A DNA stretch of 64,000 nt. Origin: Ricordea florida. Its lineage: Eukaryota > Cnidaria > Anthozoa > Corallimorpharia > Ricordeidae. The notes under the pieces are model-generated. The model did no database searches. It was not told the origin of the DNA and was given only the letters and a program-made list of their open reading frames with translations. Shown piece by piece: positions 23,771 to 33,816 of the stretch; position 1 is the stretch's first letter; each line of letters begins with the position of its first letter. The stretch is from NCBI GenBank assembly GCA_949710005.1, contig OX453284.1, positions 69,501-133,500 of the forward strand, in the 5' to 3' direction. The position numbers and the translations under genes were made by a program.

Positions 23771-23871
23771 CTATTTCGCGGCAAAGAATTAAAACACATG
23801 TATTATTACTAAGGCCAGTCAAATTGCGCTAGGTACATGTTAATTTCTGATGCGAATTTCTACTGTCACTA

Positions 23872-23985
23872 TTATTCCTCGCGAAGCGAGGCCGAAGGCC
23901 GAGCGTAGCGAGGTTACTAATCGTGTCGGTTCCGGTCAGACCACGTGGCTCGCAAGCCCGAGTAAATCGAGCCGGGAGTTTTTAT
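23872..23985 (+). repeat. 108-bp repeat unit with CGAAGCGAGG hairpin
   Basis: Begins CCTCGCGAAGCGAGGCCGAA, contains CGTGTCGGTTCCGGTCAGAC and ends in GGGAGTTTTTATATATGTAT. Two tandem inverted-orientation copies lie at 50482-50697. The 5' end can fold (CCTCGC...GCGAGG) and the 3' end is TA-rich. Confidence 0.8.
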
Positions 23986-23997
23986 ATATGTATATTT

Positions 23998-24036
23998 AGC
24001 AATTATTCCACGAAATCGAGTCGTATATGAGCTAAT

Positions 24037-24069
<33 letters not shown>

Positions 24070-24690
24070 AGCTCGTATACGACGAGATTGAGTGGAATAA
24101 TTGTTTTATTATATCTCTAAACCCTCACTTATGAGACACTGGAATTAGTTTGTACGACAAGAATTGACTTTGTTATTGTTTTTGAACAGAACCATGTTGT
24201 TGCCGAGCCGACATAGTGTAGAGCCGATGTGTAAAAATGTTTCAAACACGAGTCCGGCTCGTTTTTAAACATCTCTTTAATGTACTTGTCAATTTTTTTT
24301 CGAGTTAGCAAATTAGTTTAAGAATTTTGAAGTGGAAAAAGTAGGCAGAAATAAAATAAAAACTCAGTTTACGGGCTTCACAGATCTTTCAAAATGGCGG
24401 CTGTTTGTAAGAGTTTCACTTTCGTTCGTAATAAACAATTTCGCAATATAATTTGCCCACTTACCGTCGAATAATTTCATCCCATACTTATTTGCTTCGG
24501 TAGTATTTCTTTGGTGTATGATTTTGAAGCTTGACTTGAATTTCTCCCAGTCTAATTCAAGAAATCATCCCTCCATGATGGCCGTTTTCCGTGCCAATGG
24601 TATATGAGCTGATATACCATGAGTAGGGAACCAATCAGAGCGCGCGTTTGCTCATATACAAGGGTTGCAGATATAATAAATATATATATA
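23998..24690. mobile_element. Foldback MITE, terminal hairpin plus TIR body
   Basis: A ~108-bp hairpin (AATTATTCCACGAAATCGAG to CGAGATTGAGTGGAATAATT, 24000-24106) is followed by a body whose ends TTTATTATATCTCTAAACCC and GGGTTGCAGATATAATAAAT are inverted. Carries CCAATCAGAGCGCG near its right end, as does the element at 47335-47650. Its right edge meets the TA-rich tail of palindrome arm A. No coding. Confidence 0.65.
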
Positions 24691-24695
24691 TTTAT

Positions 24696-27148
24696 ATATA
24701 TGTTTATATATATCTATATTTTAAAGGTGTCCGTTCGCAGGCCAGGTTACCTGGCAACATTACTCCATGTGAAATTCCGACATTACGAATTCCTTGAATG
24801 ATGTTTTGAAAATAATGCGAATTTTGTGGAAACCGATTTCACTCGTCTTGGAAGTACATCCCAGCAAGAAGATCTCCGACATATACAAGAAAGAATGGTG
24901 AGAGATCGTCGTCGAGTAAGTTTGAATGCCGCAAAAAATGCACACGGGAAGCGGCGACTCAAAGCAGAGATTGAGAAACGACGGTAGGGACGATAACAAG
25001 AGACATCGCAGCTAAGACAAGAACTGCTTGCTCAAAAAAAACAAAGGGATCAGCAAGGAAAAGGACCAGGAATACCATCAAGTTACCATCAAGTTAGATT
25101 GGATATTGAATTTGTTATGGATAGAAACAAAGACTCGTTTTAGGTATACAGGACATGAGCAAGCGATTACATAACGAAATTGGCGAACAAAATTTAGCAA
25201 AATGACTTAGAACGGAAACCGAGTAGGAACGACTTCCAGCATGCAGACAGAATCAGGGCTCCTACTCCGTGTACCGGCACAGATGACGTAGCGCATTGTT
25301 TCATCATTGTGTGTAAAATTATTCAGTAACATGTTTGTTATTGTCTGGCTTTGTTTTACGTCATCTGTGCCGGTACACGGAGTAGGAGCCAGAATCAGAA
25401 GACGAACGACAAAACAGATTACCATATCGTCGTGAAAAAAGTGCCAGGAAAGGGGAAACAGAAACCAACCGCAAAGAAATGAAAGATGACAGTCACGTAG
25501 TATTAATACTGCAATGAGAATGCAAGTAGGTATTTTTCGTAGTGAAACGTTTGCCTTCCATTTGAAAGAAATTCCCAATACAGAGATTGCAGTTGTGATA
25601 GCAATTATTTATAATTATGTGATCTGATATCATTGCAACAGTGAAAATATATTGTAGATTTGTTTGATGTAGCAGTTATGTTCAGCATTTTCAACAGAAT
25701 AGATACCAAACAATAAGTTACCGGTTCTGCAATATTATCACTGTTCAATGCAATTATTTGTAAATAAAGCAGATGTCGTTACGGACTTCTGAGTAGTATT
25801 TCTCTTTGCTCTATTTCTTTGCTACATATATGTATTACGTAATTAAAAAGTTTCGTTGGGACAGACAAGTTCCATAGCCATTTCAAAATGGGTTTTTACC
25901 TTTGAGTTCCATGCATTCCTGGGAATTACTCTCTTAGCACCCACCCTTTTCCCACAAATGAAAAGTTAATTTAAGCCCTAATTTGCAAAATTAGACAACA
26001 TCTTAACCTTTTTCCTTAATGCTGTTTAATTCATTTTAATGATGTCAAATACAAATATTTAATAACAACCACAATATGCAGTTGACCTTTTACATTGGAA
26101 AAACTCTACAAGGGAGAAACTAAAGTTTGAAATGCTAAAAGTTTTAGCTGTTTTTCTGTTTGCTGTTTTATGTATTCATTGCAAGGGTGCTGTATGTAAT
26201 AACAAGTCTTTGAAGTTTCCTAAATGCCCTATGCTTTCAATCATGATTTTCCACACTAACTGTATGGACAAATGACTGCACTGGCATGATTGCCACAGGT
26301 CAGAAAATGGTAAGGGAAAAAATTCTTCAAGGTCAGTGAAAAGTAAGGGAATTTCAAATCAAGTCAGGGAAAAGTGAAATTTAATACTACTAATTTATTT
26401 CTTGCCAATTCAGCTTTGGTTTGGTGTGGTCAAGAATGTGACATGAAATGTGTTGGATTGGTAGAATTAAATGACAAGCTGATTTTGGGTTTCCAAGAAA
26501 ATCAATCCTTTTTCCATGAATTGGTTATCGTAAGAAACTATCAATCCACGTACACTGTATGTGACTTTCTGAAAGCATATTAAATAAATGGGTGGAGAGG
26601 TTGGTTGTGAGAGGAGGTTGGAGGTCACTACCAGGACTAATTTGTGACTTTTCTAATTTAGTTGGTAAGGGAAATTTTACATTTGTCAGGGAAAAGTCAG
26701 GAAATTTAAAGATCTTATGGCTGTGGCAACCATGACTAGATTCTAAGCTTAAAAGAAGAAATGGTATTGTTCAGAGTTGAGTAATTTTTACTTCCTATGA
26801 TACAAACCCTATTCACAAGAAAAACAGAATTGCATCTAGTTGTAGAGGAACAATACCTTTTCCCAGATTAGGACATACACCCCAACCCAATAACAGTATA
26901 TTATGTTAAACATAAAAAATAACAATACTATTAATAATATCAATACCAGTAATAATATTAAAAATGATAATGATAATAATATGATAATAATAATCATGAT
27001 AATTGCAAAAAATGAGAAAGTACAAAAAGTAAAAATAATATAATAATAAGTAAATACGTAAATTGGGGTTTTATACCTCATAGGAAAAACCATTAGGAGT
27101 CCTTTACAAACTAGCTTCGCGAGGTTTTGCGGGAGTCGTATTTCTAGT
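24696..27148 (-). repeat. Palindrome arm A, 2453 bp, unsplit
   Basis: Inverse of 28079-29024 plus 45819-47330; the lengths match exactly (946 + 1512 minus the 5-bp duplication = 2453), so there is no net indel. In its own orientation the unit starts ACTAGAAATACGACTCCCGC (at 27148) and ends in a TA-rich tail at 24696. Short open frames in it are identical between arms but lack protein signatures. A short run near 24800-24990 (plus strand RLGSTSQQEDLRHIQERM) looks like decayed coding. It holds the empty site CAAGT (26203-26207) of the Polinton insertion. Confidence 0.92.
25257..25390. mobile_element. 134-bp hAT-type MITE in arm A
   Basis: TIRs of more than 30 bp beginning GGCTCCTACTCCGTGTACCG; 8-bp duplication AGAATCAG at 25249-25256 and 25391-25398. 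The same insertion is in arm B (46636-46769). I did not find it in the third copy of the repeat (47676-50481), so it arrived before the palindrome formed. Confidence 0.9.
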
Positions 27149-28078
27149 CTTTAAAAAGTTACTCTTCCATTCTTTCTTTCATTTTCTCTTCGAAAAAAGA
27201 GCGAACATTCCGGGTTTGTTGACGTGCGCATGTTGCTAGCCTACGTGTAGCTGCACCCTCCTCTCGTTTTTTCCTTCGGGGGGAGGGTGCGGATACACGT
27301 AGGCTAGCATGTAGCGTAACCACAGTTGGCCAGGGTCAGGACGAGACATTTTCAAAGCTGGGGTGGGGGTAAGGGGTCACATTGTGTCACATCCAGGGTA
27401 CTTACCAGATCGGCATGTCGACATCCATGCCGTGTTTTACCAGGAGCCACTCATGTTTATACACATGTTCCTAGAGAAATAAAATGACGACACCCTTCCG
27501 AAAATTAACAGTGTATTCTCGTTGAGTATAATGGCTCTCAATATAAAAAATGTGAACAAAAACCTAGGGCCGGGAGGCTAATTGAGAAAAATCTGTTGTA
27601 CACGTAAGATGAATTTCGGAATTCAAATCCATATAATGAATGAAACATTCGTGCACCTCAGCTCAAAAATTCTGCTCTTGTCGATGACTGGTCAAATGCT
27701 TTGCGAACGCTTGCCGCACAGGATACAACTTGATTCTCTCAATTTACGTTAGATTTTCACGAACTTTCTGTTCCACTTTTCCTGCCTCCCCATCAGCCAT
27801 CTGCCTCCTCCATCGCTACCTAATCCATTTCTTTTTCATTCAGCGAGGTGGCTGTTTTATTTCTTCCCGCGAATCTTTTACTCTTACCACTGGTGGCTTT
27901 CGGAGGTTTAGCTGAAGACTTCGTCGCTTTGATCTGTCGATTCGCTTTTGGGCTTTCGTCGCTATCCTCGGAACTTTCTTTCAGACAGTAAGACATAGAA
28001 TCCTCAGAGGAAACTCCAAAACTAACGTTAGAACTATCCGAAAAATCTTCGCACGTCACGTCGCCATCATCCGCCATT
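27149..28078. other. Palindrome spacer, 930 bp
   Basis: Unique DNA between the arms. Holds a hairpin at 27229-27311 (GCTAGCCTACGTGTAGCTGC against its inverse), an inverted fragment of the 2.1-kb tandem unit at 27335-27445, and a small acidic open frame at its right end. Confidence 0.7.
27820..28077 (-). CDS. Hypothetical acidic/Lys-rich 85-aa frame
   Basis: Begins MADDGDVTCEDFSDSSNVSF. The first half is Asp/Glu/Ser-rich and the second half Lys/Ser/Pro-rich (KATKSSAKPPKATSGKSKR), a disordered, nuclear-like composition. The start codon lies two bases from arm B, so an upstream promoter would have to be within the repeat. It may be a first exon or remnant of a host or transposon gene. The stop TAG immediately precedes GTAGCG, so a donor there cannot extend the frame. 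Not recognised; composition and codon use look real but evidence is thin. Confidence 0.35.
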   Translation of the reverse strand: MADDGDVTCEDFSDSSNVSFGVSSEDSMSYCLKESSEDSDESPKANRQIKATKSSAKPPKATSGKSKRFAGRNKTATSLNEKEMD

Positions 28079-29024
28079 ACTAGAAATACGACTCCCGCAA
28101 AACCTCGCGAAGCTAGTTTGTAAAGGACTCCTAATGGTTTTTCCTATGAGGTATAAAACCCCAATTTACGTATTTACTTATTATTATATTATTTTTACTT
28201 TTTGTACTTTCTCATTTTTTGCAATTATCATGATTATTATTATCATATTATTATCATTATCATTTTTAATATTATTACTGGTATTGATATTATTAATAGT
28301 ATTGTTATTTTTTATGTTTAACATAATATACTGTTATTGGGTTGGGGTGTATGTCCTAATCTGGGAAAAGGTATTGTTCCTCTACAACTACATGCAATTC
28401 TGTTTTTCTTGTGAATAGGGTTTGTATCATAGGAAGTAAAAATTACTCAACTCTGAACAATACCATTTCTTCTTTTAAGCTTAGAATCTAGTCATGGTTG
28501 CCACAGCCATAAGATCTTTAAATTTCCTGACTTTTCCCTGACAAATGTAAAATTTCCCTTACCAACTAAATTAGAAAAGTCACAAATTAGTCCTGGTAGT
28601 GACCTCCAACCTCCTCTCACAACCAACCTCTCCACCCATTTATTTAATATGCTTTCAGAAAGTCACATACAGTGTACGTGGATTGATAGTTTCTTACGAT
28701 AACCAATTCATGGAAAAAGGATTGATTTTCTTGGAAACCCAAAATCAGCTTGTCATTTAATTCTACCAATCCAACACATTTCATGTCACATTCTTGACCA
28801 CACCAAACCAAAGCTGAATTGGCAAGAAATAAATTAGTAGTATTAAATTTCACTTTTCCCTGACTTGATTTGAAATTCCCTTACTTTTCACTGACCTTGA
28901 AGAATTTTTTCCCTTACCATTTTCTGACCTGTGGCAATCATGCCAGTGCAGTCATTTGTCCATACAGTTAGTGTGGAAAATCATGATTGAAAGCATAGGG
29001 CATTTAGGAAACTTCAAAGACTTG
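28079..29024 (+). repeat. Palindrome arm B, first part (5' 946 bp)
   Basis: Inverse of 26203-27148, apparently identical or nearly so; the frames at 28134 and 28644 give the same peptides as those in arm A. Ends with the target duplication ACTTG (29020-29024), where the virus-like element begins. Confidence 0.92.
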
Positions 29025-29317
29025 AGTAGTATGTAAGCGTGTTTATACACACGTTTTCAGGTTATTTTCATTTTTTGACTGAAAAGTCTAGGTTATAAGG
29101 AGGGGTAAATAAAAGTATCAGTAAGTTTTTGATGATCACGTTTTAGGTTCTAGGGGGTAGCCATCAGTAAGTTTTTTGATGATCACGTTTTAGGTTCTAG
29201 GGGGTAAATTGATAAGTTTTACAGATTACTTCGCAAAACGTGGTTATCAAAAAACGGAGAAAAAATTGAAAAATATGGTTTAAAAGAGAGAATAGAGAAA
29301 TACAGTATGAACATGGA
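29025..29317 (+). repeat. Element 1 left terminal inverted repeat
   Basis: 293 bp, nearly identical to the inverse of 45528-45818. Contains a ~46-bp direct repeat in two copies (CATCAGTAAG, GATGATCACGTTTTAGGTTC, at about 29120 and 29163) and the first codons of the polymerase gene. Confidence 0.92.
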
Positions 29318-32300
29318 ACAATTAAAAGACGTTGAATTATACGAAATTTTGCGGGAATTTCAAATAATGGGGAGAAGTAGAATGCGAAAAGCGGCGAAAA
29401 TAATGGCATTACGTGAAATGGGTATAAACACACAAGAGGATTTGGAAAATTACAGGAGGAGACTTAATGAAGTTCCGCCAATAATGGCGGGAACACCACC
29501 CGGCTCTCCTCCGCCAAGAACTCCACCTGTTACACCACCCGGCTCTCCCCCGCCAAGAACTCCACCTGTTACACCTCCCGGATCACCTCCGCCAAGAACT
29601 CCACCTGTTGCGCCACCGCCGCCAAGAAAAAGGAAACTAGCACCAACTTTTATAAAACCACAAAAACCAATTCTTGATGAGCCGGTACCTAAAATTAATG
29701 TTCCAATTCTCAAACCAAAGAAAATTTTTAATTGGGGGAATTATTCATTTAGGGTAATGGATAAAGACAAGTTTTCCAAAAGGCTTGAAGAATTGGCAAA
29801 TGAAAACATCATAAAAATTAATAATAGTAATACTAAAAATACAACAAAAAGAAAGGTAACCATATCTGATAGTGTGAGAGATGAATTGAAGGAAAAAACT
29901 AAAAAGAGAAGAACAATAGTTCTTAAAATAAATCCACATGAAGATGTTCCGCCAATTCGAAATTACGAAGGAAGAAGAAATGGAAGAATTATTCGGATTA
30001 GGAGGAATCTAAGTAATGATTTAACAGAAACAATTTATAATGAGTTGGAACCTCAAATAGAAATGGGGGCAAGAATTGTTTTCAGTTTTACCGCGCTGAT
30101 TCAAAGAGGAAATGGAGAAATAGCTTATCACGCGCACACATTTAGAAGCGGAGGAACTTTTACTTCCCTTCCAGAAATAAAAGATTATATAGAAAGGTGT
30201 GAGGGGGAGAGATTGAGTTTAGAAGGATCTGCTTGGAGTAGGGCATATTTACCTCCAGAAAAGAAAATTAATAAACCAGGTGTTAATGAGGGCGGAGTTG
30301 AGTTTAGAGAAGTTCAAATAAAAGTTATTAATACCAGACAACCTTTAGTTGGGTGTGGAAGATTACCCGATGAATTACGAAAGAAAAGATGTATTTATTC
30401 GGTGGATGATAAAGATGATAATCTCTGTGTCTGGAGATGCTTGGCTATTCTTATGAATATTCTTTCTGGTAAAAACAGACCTGAAGAACGCATAGAGAAA
30501 CAAGCCCTAAATTTAGCTAGAGCTTTTTATGGTATCAAAAAATTAAAAGGTGAAGAAGTTAGATCGACAAAATTGGTTGATTTTGAGAAAATTTCAAAGG
30601 TTTTCTCCATAAATATCCGGGTTTATGAGCAGAAAGATATTTCAAATTTTTCAGTTTGGAAACTGGTGTTTGGGAAAAATAATTTCAAAGATAATTTACC
30701 AACCCTAAATTTAGGTCTTTATAATAATCATGGTTTTTTCATTAAAAATCTAGACCTTCTCGCGCAAAACTGGGTATGTCAAGGATGTAATCAAAAATTT
30801 ACCAGGCACGAAGATTTAAAAAGACATTTTACCAATGAAACATGTACAGGAGGAAAGACAAAAATATTATGCACAGGAGAAAAAATAAAACACATCATAA
30901 ATGAATCTGACAAAGTTTTTTACGGGGGTAAAATAAATTTTAGTTACAAAGCGTGTAGGTGGATAGAACACCAATCGAAAATTATAGGTAAACATATTCA
31001 TCATGGGCTTTGTGGTCATGGTGGTGAAAGGTGTTATCGGGATGAAAACGGGAAAGAGATTTTGTTTGATGGATATGAACCCGAGACAAAAACTGTTTTT
31101 GAGTTTTATGGTTGCAAATGGCATGGGTGTCCGTGTTCAACAACCGACAAAATTAAATATAATGAAACTATTGAAAGAGAGAATATGATAAAAAACCTAG
31201 GATATAATGTAGTATCGGTTTGGGAGTGTGAAAATCCTGAATTACCCAATATCTGGTTCAAAAAGAAATTTAACCCATATCCCTATTTTATTGATTATGA
31301 TTTTGAGGGGTTATTACAAAAAGAAGATAAACAGATTACCGATGATTTAATTTTCACCCATACTCACATTCCAGTTAGTGTTGCACTAATCGATAATTTA
31401 ACAAAAGAACCCGTTTTTCTTTACAACCAAAATCCTGATCTCCTTATAAAAGAATTCGTTGAAAAATTGGAGGAAATAAGAAAAACCATTGTCGAAAAGG
31501 TTAAAGAAGAATACCCGCTTCCTGATCAAGATTCCTTGCAAAAAAATGTCTTACAAAAATATGAAGAATGGTGTAATCAAGTACCTGTTTTGGGATTTAA
31601 TAGCGGAAAATATGATATTAATCTGATTAAAAGGCATTTTGTAAAACACATGACCGATAGAACAAAGGATATTTTTATTGCAAAGAAACAGAATAGGTAT
31701 ATGTTTTTATCAACACCGGATTTTAAATTCTTGGATATAATGTCCTACCTTGCGCCTGGGGTTTCTTTTGATAAGTGGTGCAAAGCAAACAACTGTGAAG
31801 CCCAAAAACTTGTTCTACCTTATGAAAAATTGGATGGTTATGATAAGCTTTCCTTAGTTGGACCCGTGAAACACGAAGATTTTTACTCTTCCTTGAAAAA
31901 GAAAAATATTTCAAAAGAAGAATATGAAGAATATTTACTCGAATTCGAAAAGAGGGGTTGTGTTACAATGTTAGACTGGCTGAAAGAGTATAATTTGAAT
32001 GATGTTATTCCCTTTCTGGAAGCCCTCGAAAAAACAAGGCGTTTATATTATCCAGACGAAATTGATATATTAAAAGATGCAGTTTCCATCCCGGGTGTAT
32101 CAATGAGGGCTGTTCTAAATAAATATCAAAAAATGAAGAAGAAAGGTGATCCTGAATTGTACGCCCCTGGAAAATACTGTATTCATAGTTGTGGTAAATC
32201 TTGTAAAGATAAGTTTTGCAAAAAATGCTACAAAATAAAGAAGGATTGTAAAATATGCGACAAAAATAAGATTTATAAATTATTGAAAACGGGTATGGTT

Positions 32301-33815
32301 GGAGGCCCTAGTATTGTATTTACGAGATATGCGGAGAAAGAAAAAACAATGATTCGCTCCCATAAATATAAAAATCCGAAAAAATGCGTGCGAATTGTTG
32401 GCAATGATGCAAACGGGTTATATCTATACTGTTCGGGGCAAGAAATGCCATGCGGAAAAGAACAATGCATTGAGGTTGAAAATCCATCAGATCCTAATTT
32501 CATTAAGAAGATTTGCAAAGATATCCTTGATGGTAATCTTTTCGGATTTTGCCAGGTTGATATCCATGTCCCTGATCATCTAAAAGAAAAGTTTGAAGAG
32601 TTCTCCCCTTTATTCATTGTAGATGAAGTTCCTGAATATTTAGTACCAGACCACATGAAAGAATATCAAAGAGTCACAGGAAGAAAACATCTCAAAGATA
32701 ATAAAAAATTACTTGGTGTTACCAAGGCAAAAAAGATATTTTTATATACTCCCATGATAAAATGGTATCTTAATCATGGTTTGGAGATTACCGGCATACA
32801 TAATATTTTAAAGTATGAATCGGGAAACCCCTTTGGATTTTTCCCAAAAGAGGTGGCAGATGCAAGAAGAGATGGAGATATTGAAGTTTTATTGGAACAA
32901 CTAAGTAAGGCTTTTGAAGGAAACAAAATTGATGAAGTAGTGAAAATTACCAATGAATTAAATCAATTCCCCGATATATTTAAAGTTATTGAGGAAAATA
33001 AAGATATCAAAGTATTGATTGAAAAACTAAAACCAAAGTACAAAGGTTGCAAAGAATTAGCCGACACGAATAAACTTAGGGGGAATTCTTTTTATGGTAA
33101 AATGATAGAAGATAAAGAAAAACATAATATTACAAGGTATACTCAGGATGAGGAAGAGGTTGAAAAGGCCTTAAGATCTGCGTTCTTTGAAGATCTTAAT
33201 GAAATAAATGATGACACATATGAAATAGTAAAACGAAAAAGATTAATAAAAATAGACAGACCCTATCAATGCGGAATAGCGGTTTATCAGCTAGCAAAAA
33301 AACGAATGCTGGAATTCTATTACGATTTTCTAGATAAATATGTAGATAGAAAGGATTTTGAGTTGATACAAATGGATACTGATTCTATGTACATGGCAAT
33401 CTCATCTGAAAATTTGGATGATATTATAAAACCCGAAATGAGAAAAGAATATTTTTCCGGAGGAAAAGAAAAATTCCTTTCAACTTCTAAATATCATGAC
33501 AAGACTCCGGGGCTGTTCAAAAAAGAGTTTGAAGGTATTAGAATGATTGCACTTTCATCAAAATGTTATTATACAGATGATGGGAAAGGAAAAGTAAAGT
33601 ATAGCACTAAAGGAGAAAAGCATGGACAAAATGAAGTAAACTGGGGTAGATACATGGCAGCTTTGAATGGTTCAATTGATATGGCACAAAATACAGGATT
33701 TAGGGTCAATGATCATCAAATTGTGACATATACGCAAAATAAAAAGGGATTGAATGCATATTATGATAAAAGACGAGTTTATGAGGATGGAATTCACACA
33801 AAACCATTGTATTAG
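29307..33815 (+). CDS. Protein-primed-type family B DNA polymerase, 1502 aa
   Basis: Replicates the element genome. Order: SAP-like N terminus (1-45, ILREFQIMGRSRMRKA); three Pro repeats TPPGSPPPRTPPV (about 55-105) and a basic patch; OTU-like DNLCVWRCLA (about 370); C2H2 finger (about 490-515); endonuclease-like FEFYGCKWHGCPC (about 600); 3'-5' exonuclease motifs DYDFEG (about 663), GFNSGKYDI (about 762) and YNLNDV (about 893); a Cys-rich insert with nine Cys (about 955-990); palm motifs NDANGLYLY (about 1032), KLRGNSFYG (about 1255) and DTDSMYM (about 1355). Length and domain order fit metazoan Polinton/adintovirus polymerases. The ATG lies inside the TIR, 20-odd bases after GTTTAAAAGAG. 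Its end is one base from the end of the convergent integrase gene. Confidence 0.95.
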   Translation: MNMEQLKDVELYEILREFQIMGRSRMRKAAKIMALREMGINTQEDLENYRRRLNEVPPIMAGTPPGSPPPRTPPVTPPGSPPPRTPPVTPPGSPPPRTPPVAPPPPRKRKLAPTFIKPQKPILDEPVPKINVPILKPKKIFNWGNYSFRVMDKDKFSKRLEELANENIIKINNSNTKNTTKRKVTISDSVRDELKEKTKKRRTIVLKINPHEDVPPIRNYEGRRNGRIIRIRRNLSNDLTETIYNELEPQIEMGARIVFSFTALIQRGNGEIAYHAHTFRSGGTFTSLPEIKDYIERCEGERLSLEGSAWSRAYLPPEKKINKPGVNEGGVEFREVQIKVINTRQPLVGCGRLPDELRKKRCIYSVDDKDDNLCVWRCLAILMNILSGKNRPEERIEKQALNLARAFYGIKKLKGEEVRSTKLVDFEKISKVFSINIRVYEQKDISNFSVWKLVFGKNNFKDNLPTLNLGLYNNHGFFIKNLDLLAQNWVCQGCNQKFTRHEDLKRHFTNETCTGGKTKILCTGEKIKHIINESDKVFYGGKINFSYKACRWIEHQSKIIGKHIHHGLCGHGGERCYRDENGKEILFDGYEPETKTVFEFYGCKWHGCPCSTTDKIKYNETIERENMIKNLGYNVVSVWECENPELPNIWFKKKFNPYPYFIDYDFEGLLQKEDKQITDDLIFTHTHIPVSVALIDNLTKEPVFLYNQNPDLLIKEFVEKLEEIRKTIVEKVKEEYPLPDQDSLQKNVLQKYEEWCNQVPVLGFNSGKYDINLIKRHFVKHMTDRTKDIFIAKKQNRYMFLSTPDFKFLDIMSYLAPGVSFDKWCKANNCEAQKLVLPYEKLDGYDKLSLVGPVKHEDFYSSLKKKNISKEEYEEYLLEFEKRGCVTMLDWLKEYNLNDVIPFLEALEKTRRLYYPDEIDILKDAVSIPGVSMRAVLNKYQKMKKKGDPELYAPGKYCIHSCGKSCKDKFCKKCYKIKKDCKICDKNKIYKLLKTGMVGGPSIVFTRYAEKEKTMIRSHKYKNPKKCVRIVGNDANGLYLYCSGQEMPCGKEQCIEVENPSDPNFIKKICKDILDGNLFGFCQVDIHVPDHLKEKFEEFSPLFIVDEVPEYLVPDHMKEYQRVTGRKHLKDNKKLLGVTKAKKIFLYTPMIKWYLNHGLEITGIHNILKYESGNPFGFFPKEVADARRDGDIEVLLEQLSKAFEGNKIDEVVKITNELNQFPDIFKVIEENKDIKVLIEKLKPKYKGCKELADTNKLRGNSFYGKMIEDKEKHNITRYTQDEEEVEKALRSAFFEDLNEINDDTYEIVKRKRLIKIDRPYQCGIAVYQLAKKRMLEFYYDFLDKYVDRKDFELIQMDTDSMYMAISSENLDDIIKPEMRKEYFSGGKEKFLSTSKYHDKTPGLFKKEFEGIRMIALSSKCYYTDDGKGKVKYSTKGEKHGQNEVNWGRYMAALNGSIDMAQNTGFRVNDHQIVTYTQNKKGLNAYYDKRRVYEDGIHTKPLY

Positions 33816-33816
33816 A

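Noticed and set aside
25207-25578. 123-aa frame, identical in both arms (also 46448-46819)
   Set aside because: It runs through the hAT MITE and its TIRs; identity between arms reflects the DNA duplication, not protein selection.
26836-27093. 85-aa hydrophobic frame (also 28134-28418)
   Set aside because: Composed of ATT/ATA-type low-complexity DNA; no start context or family.
29450-29713. 87-aa Gly-rich frame opposite the polymerase
   Set aside because: Antisense shadow of the Pro repeats.
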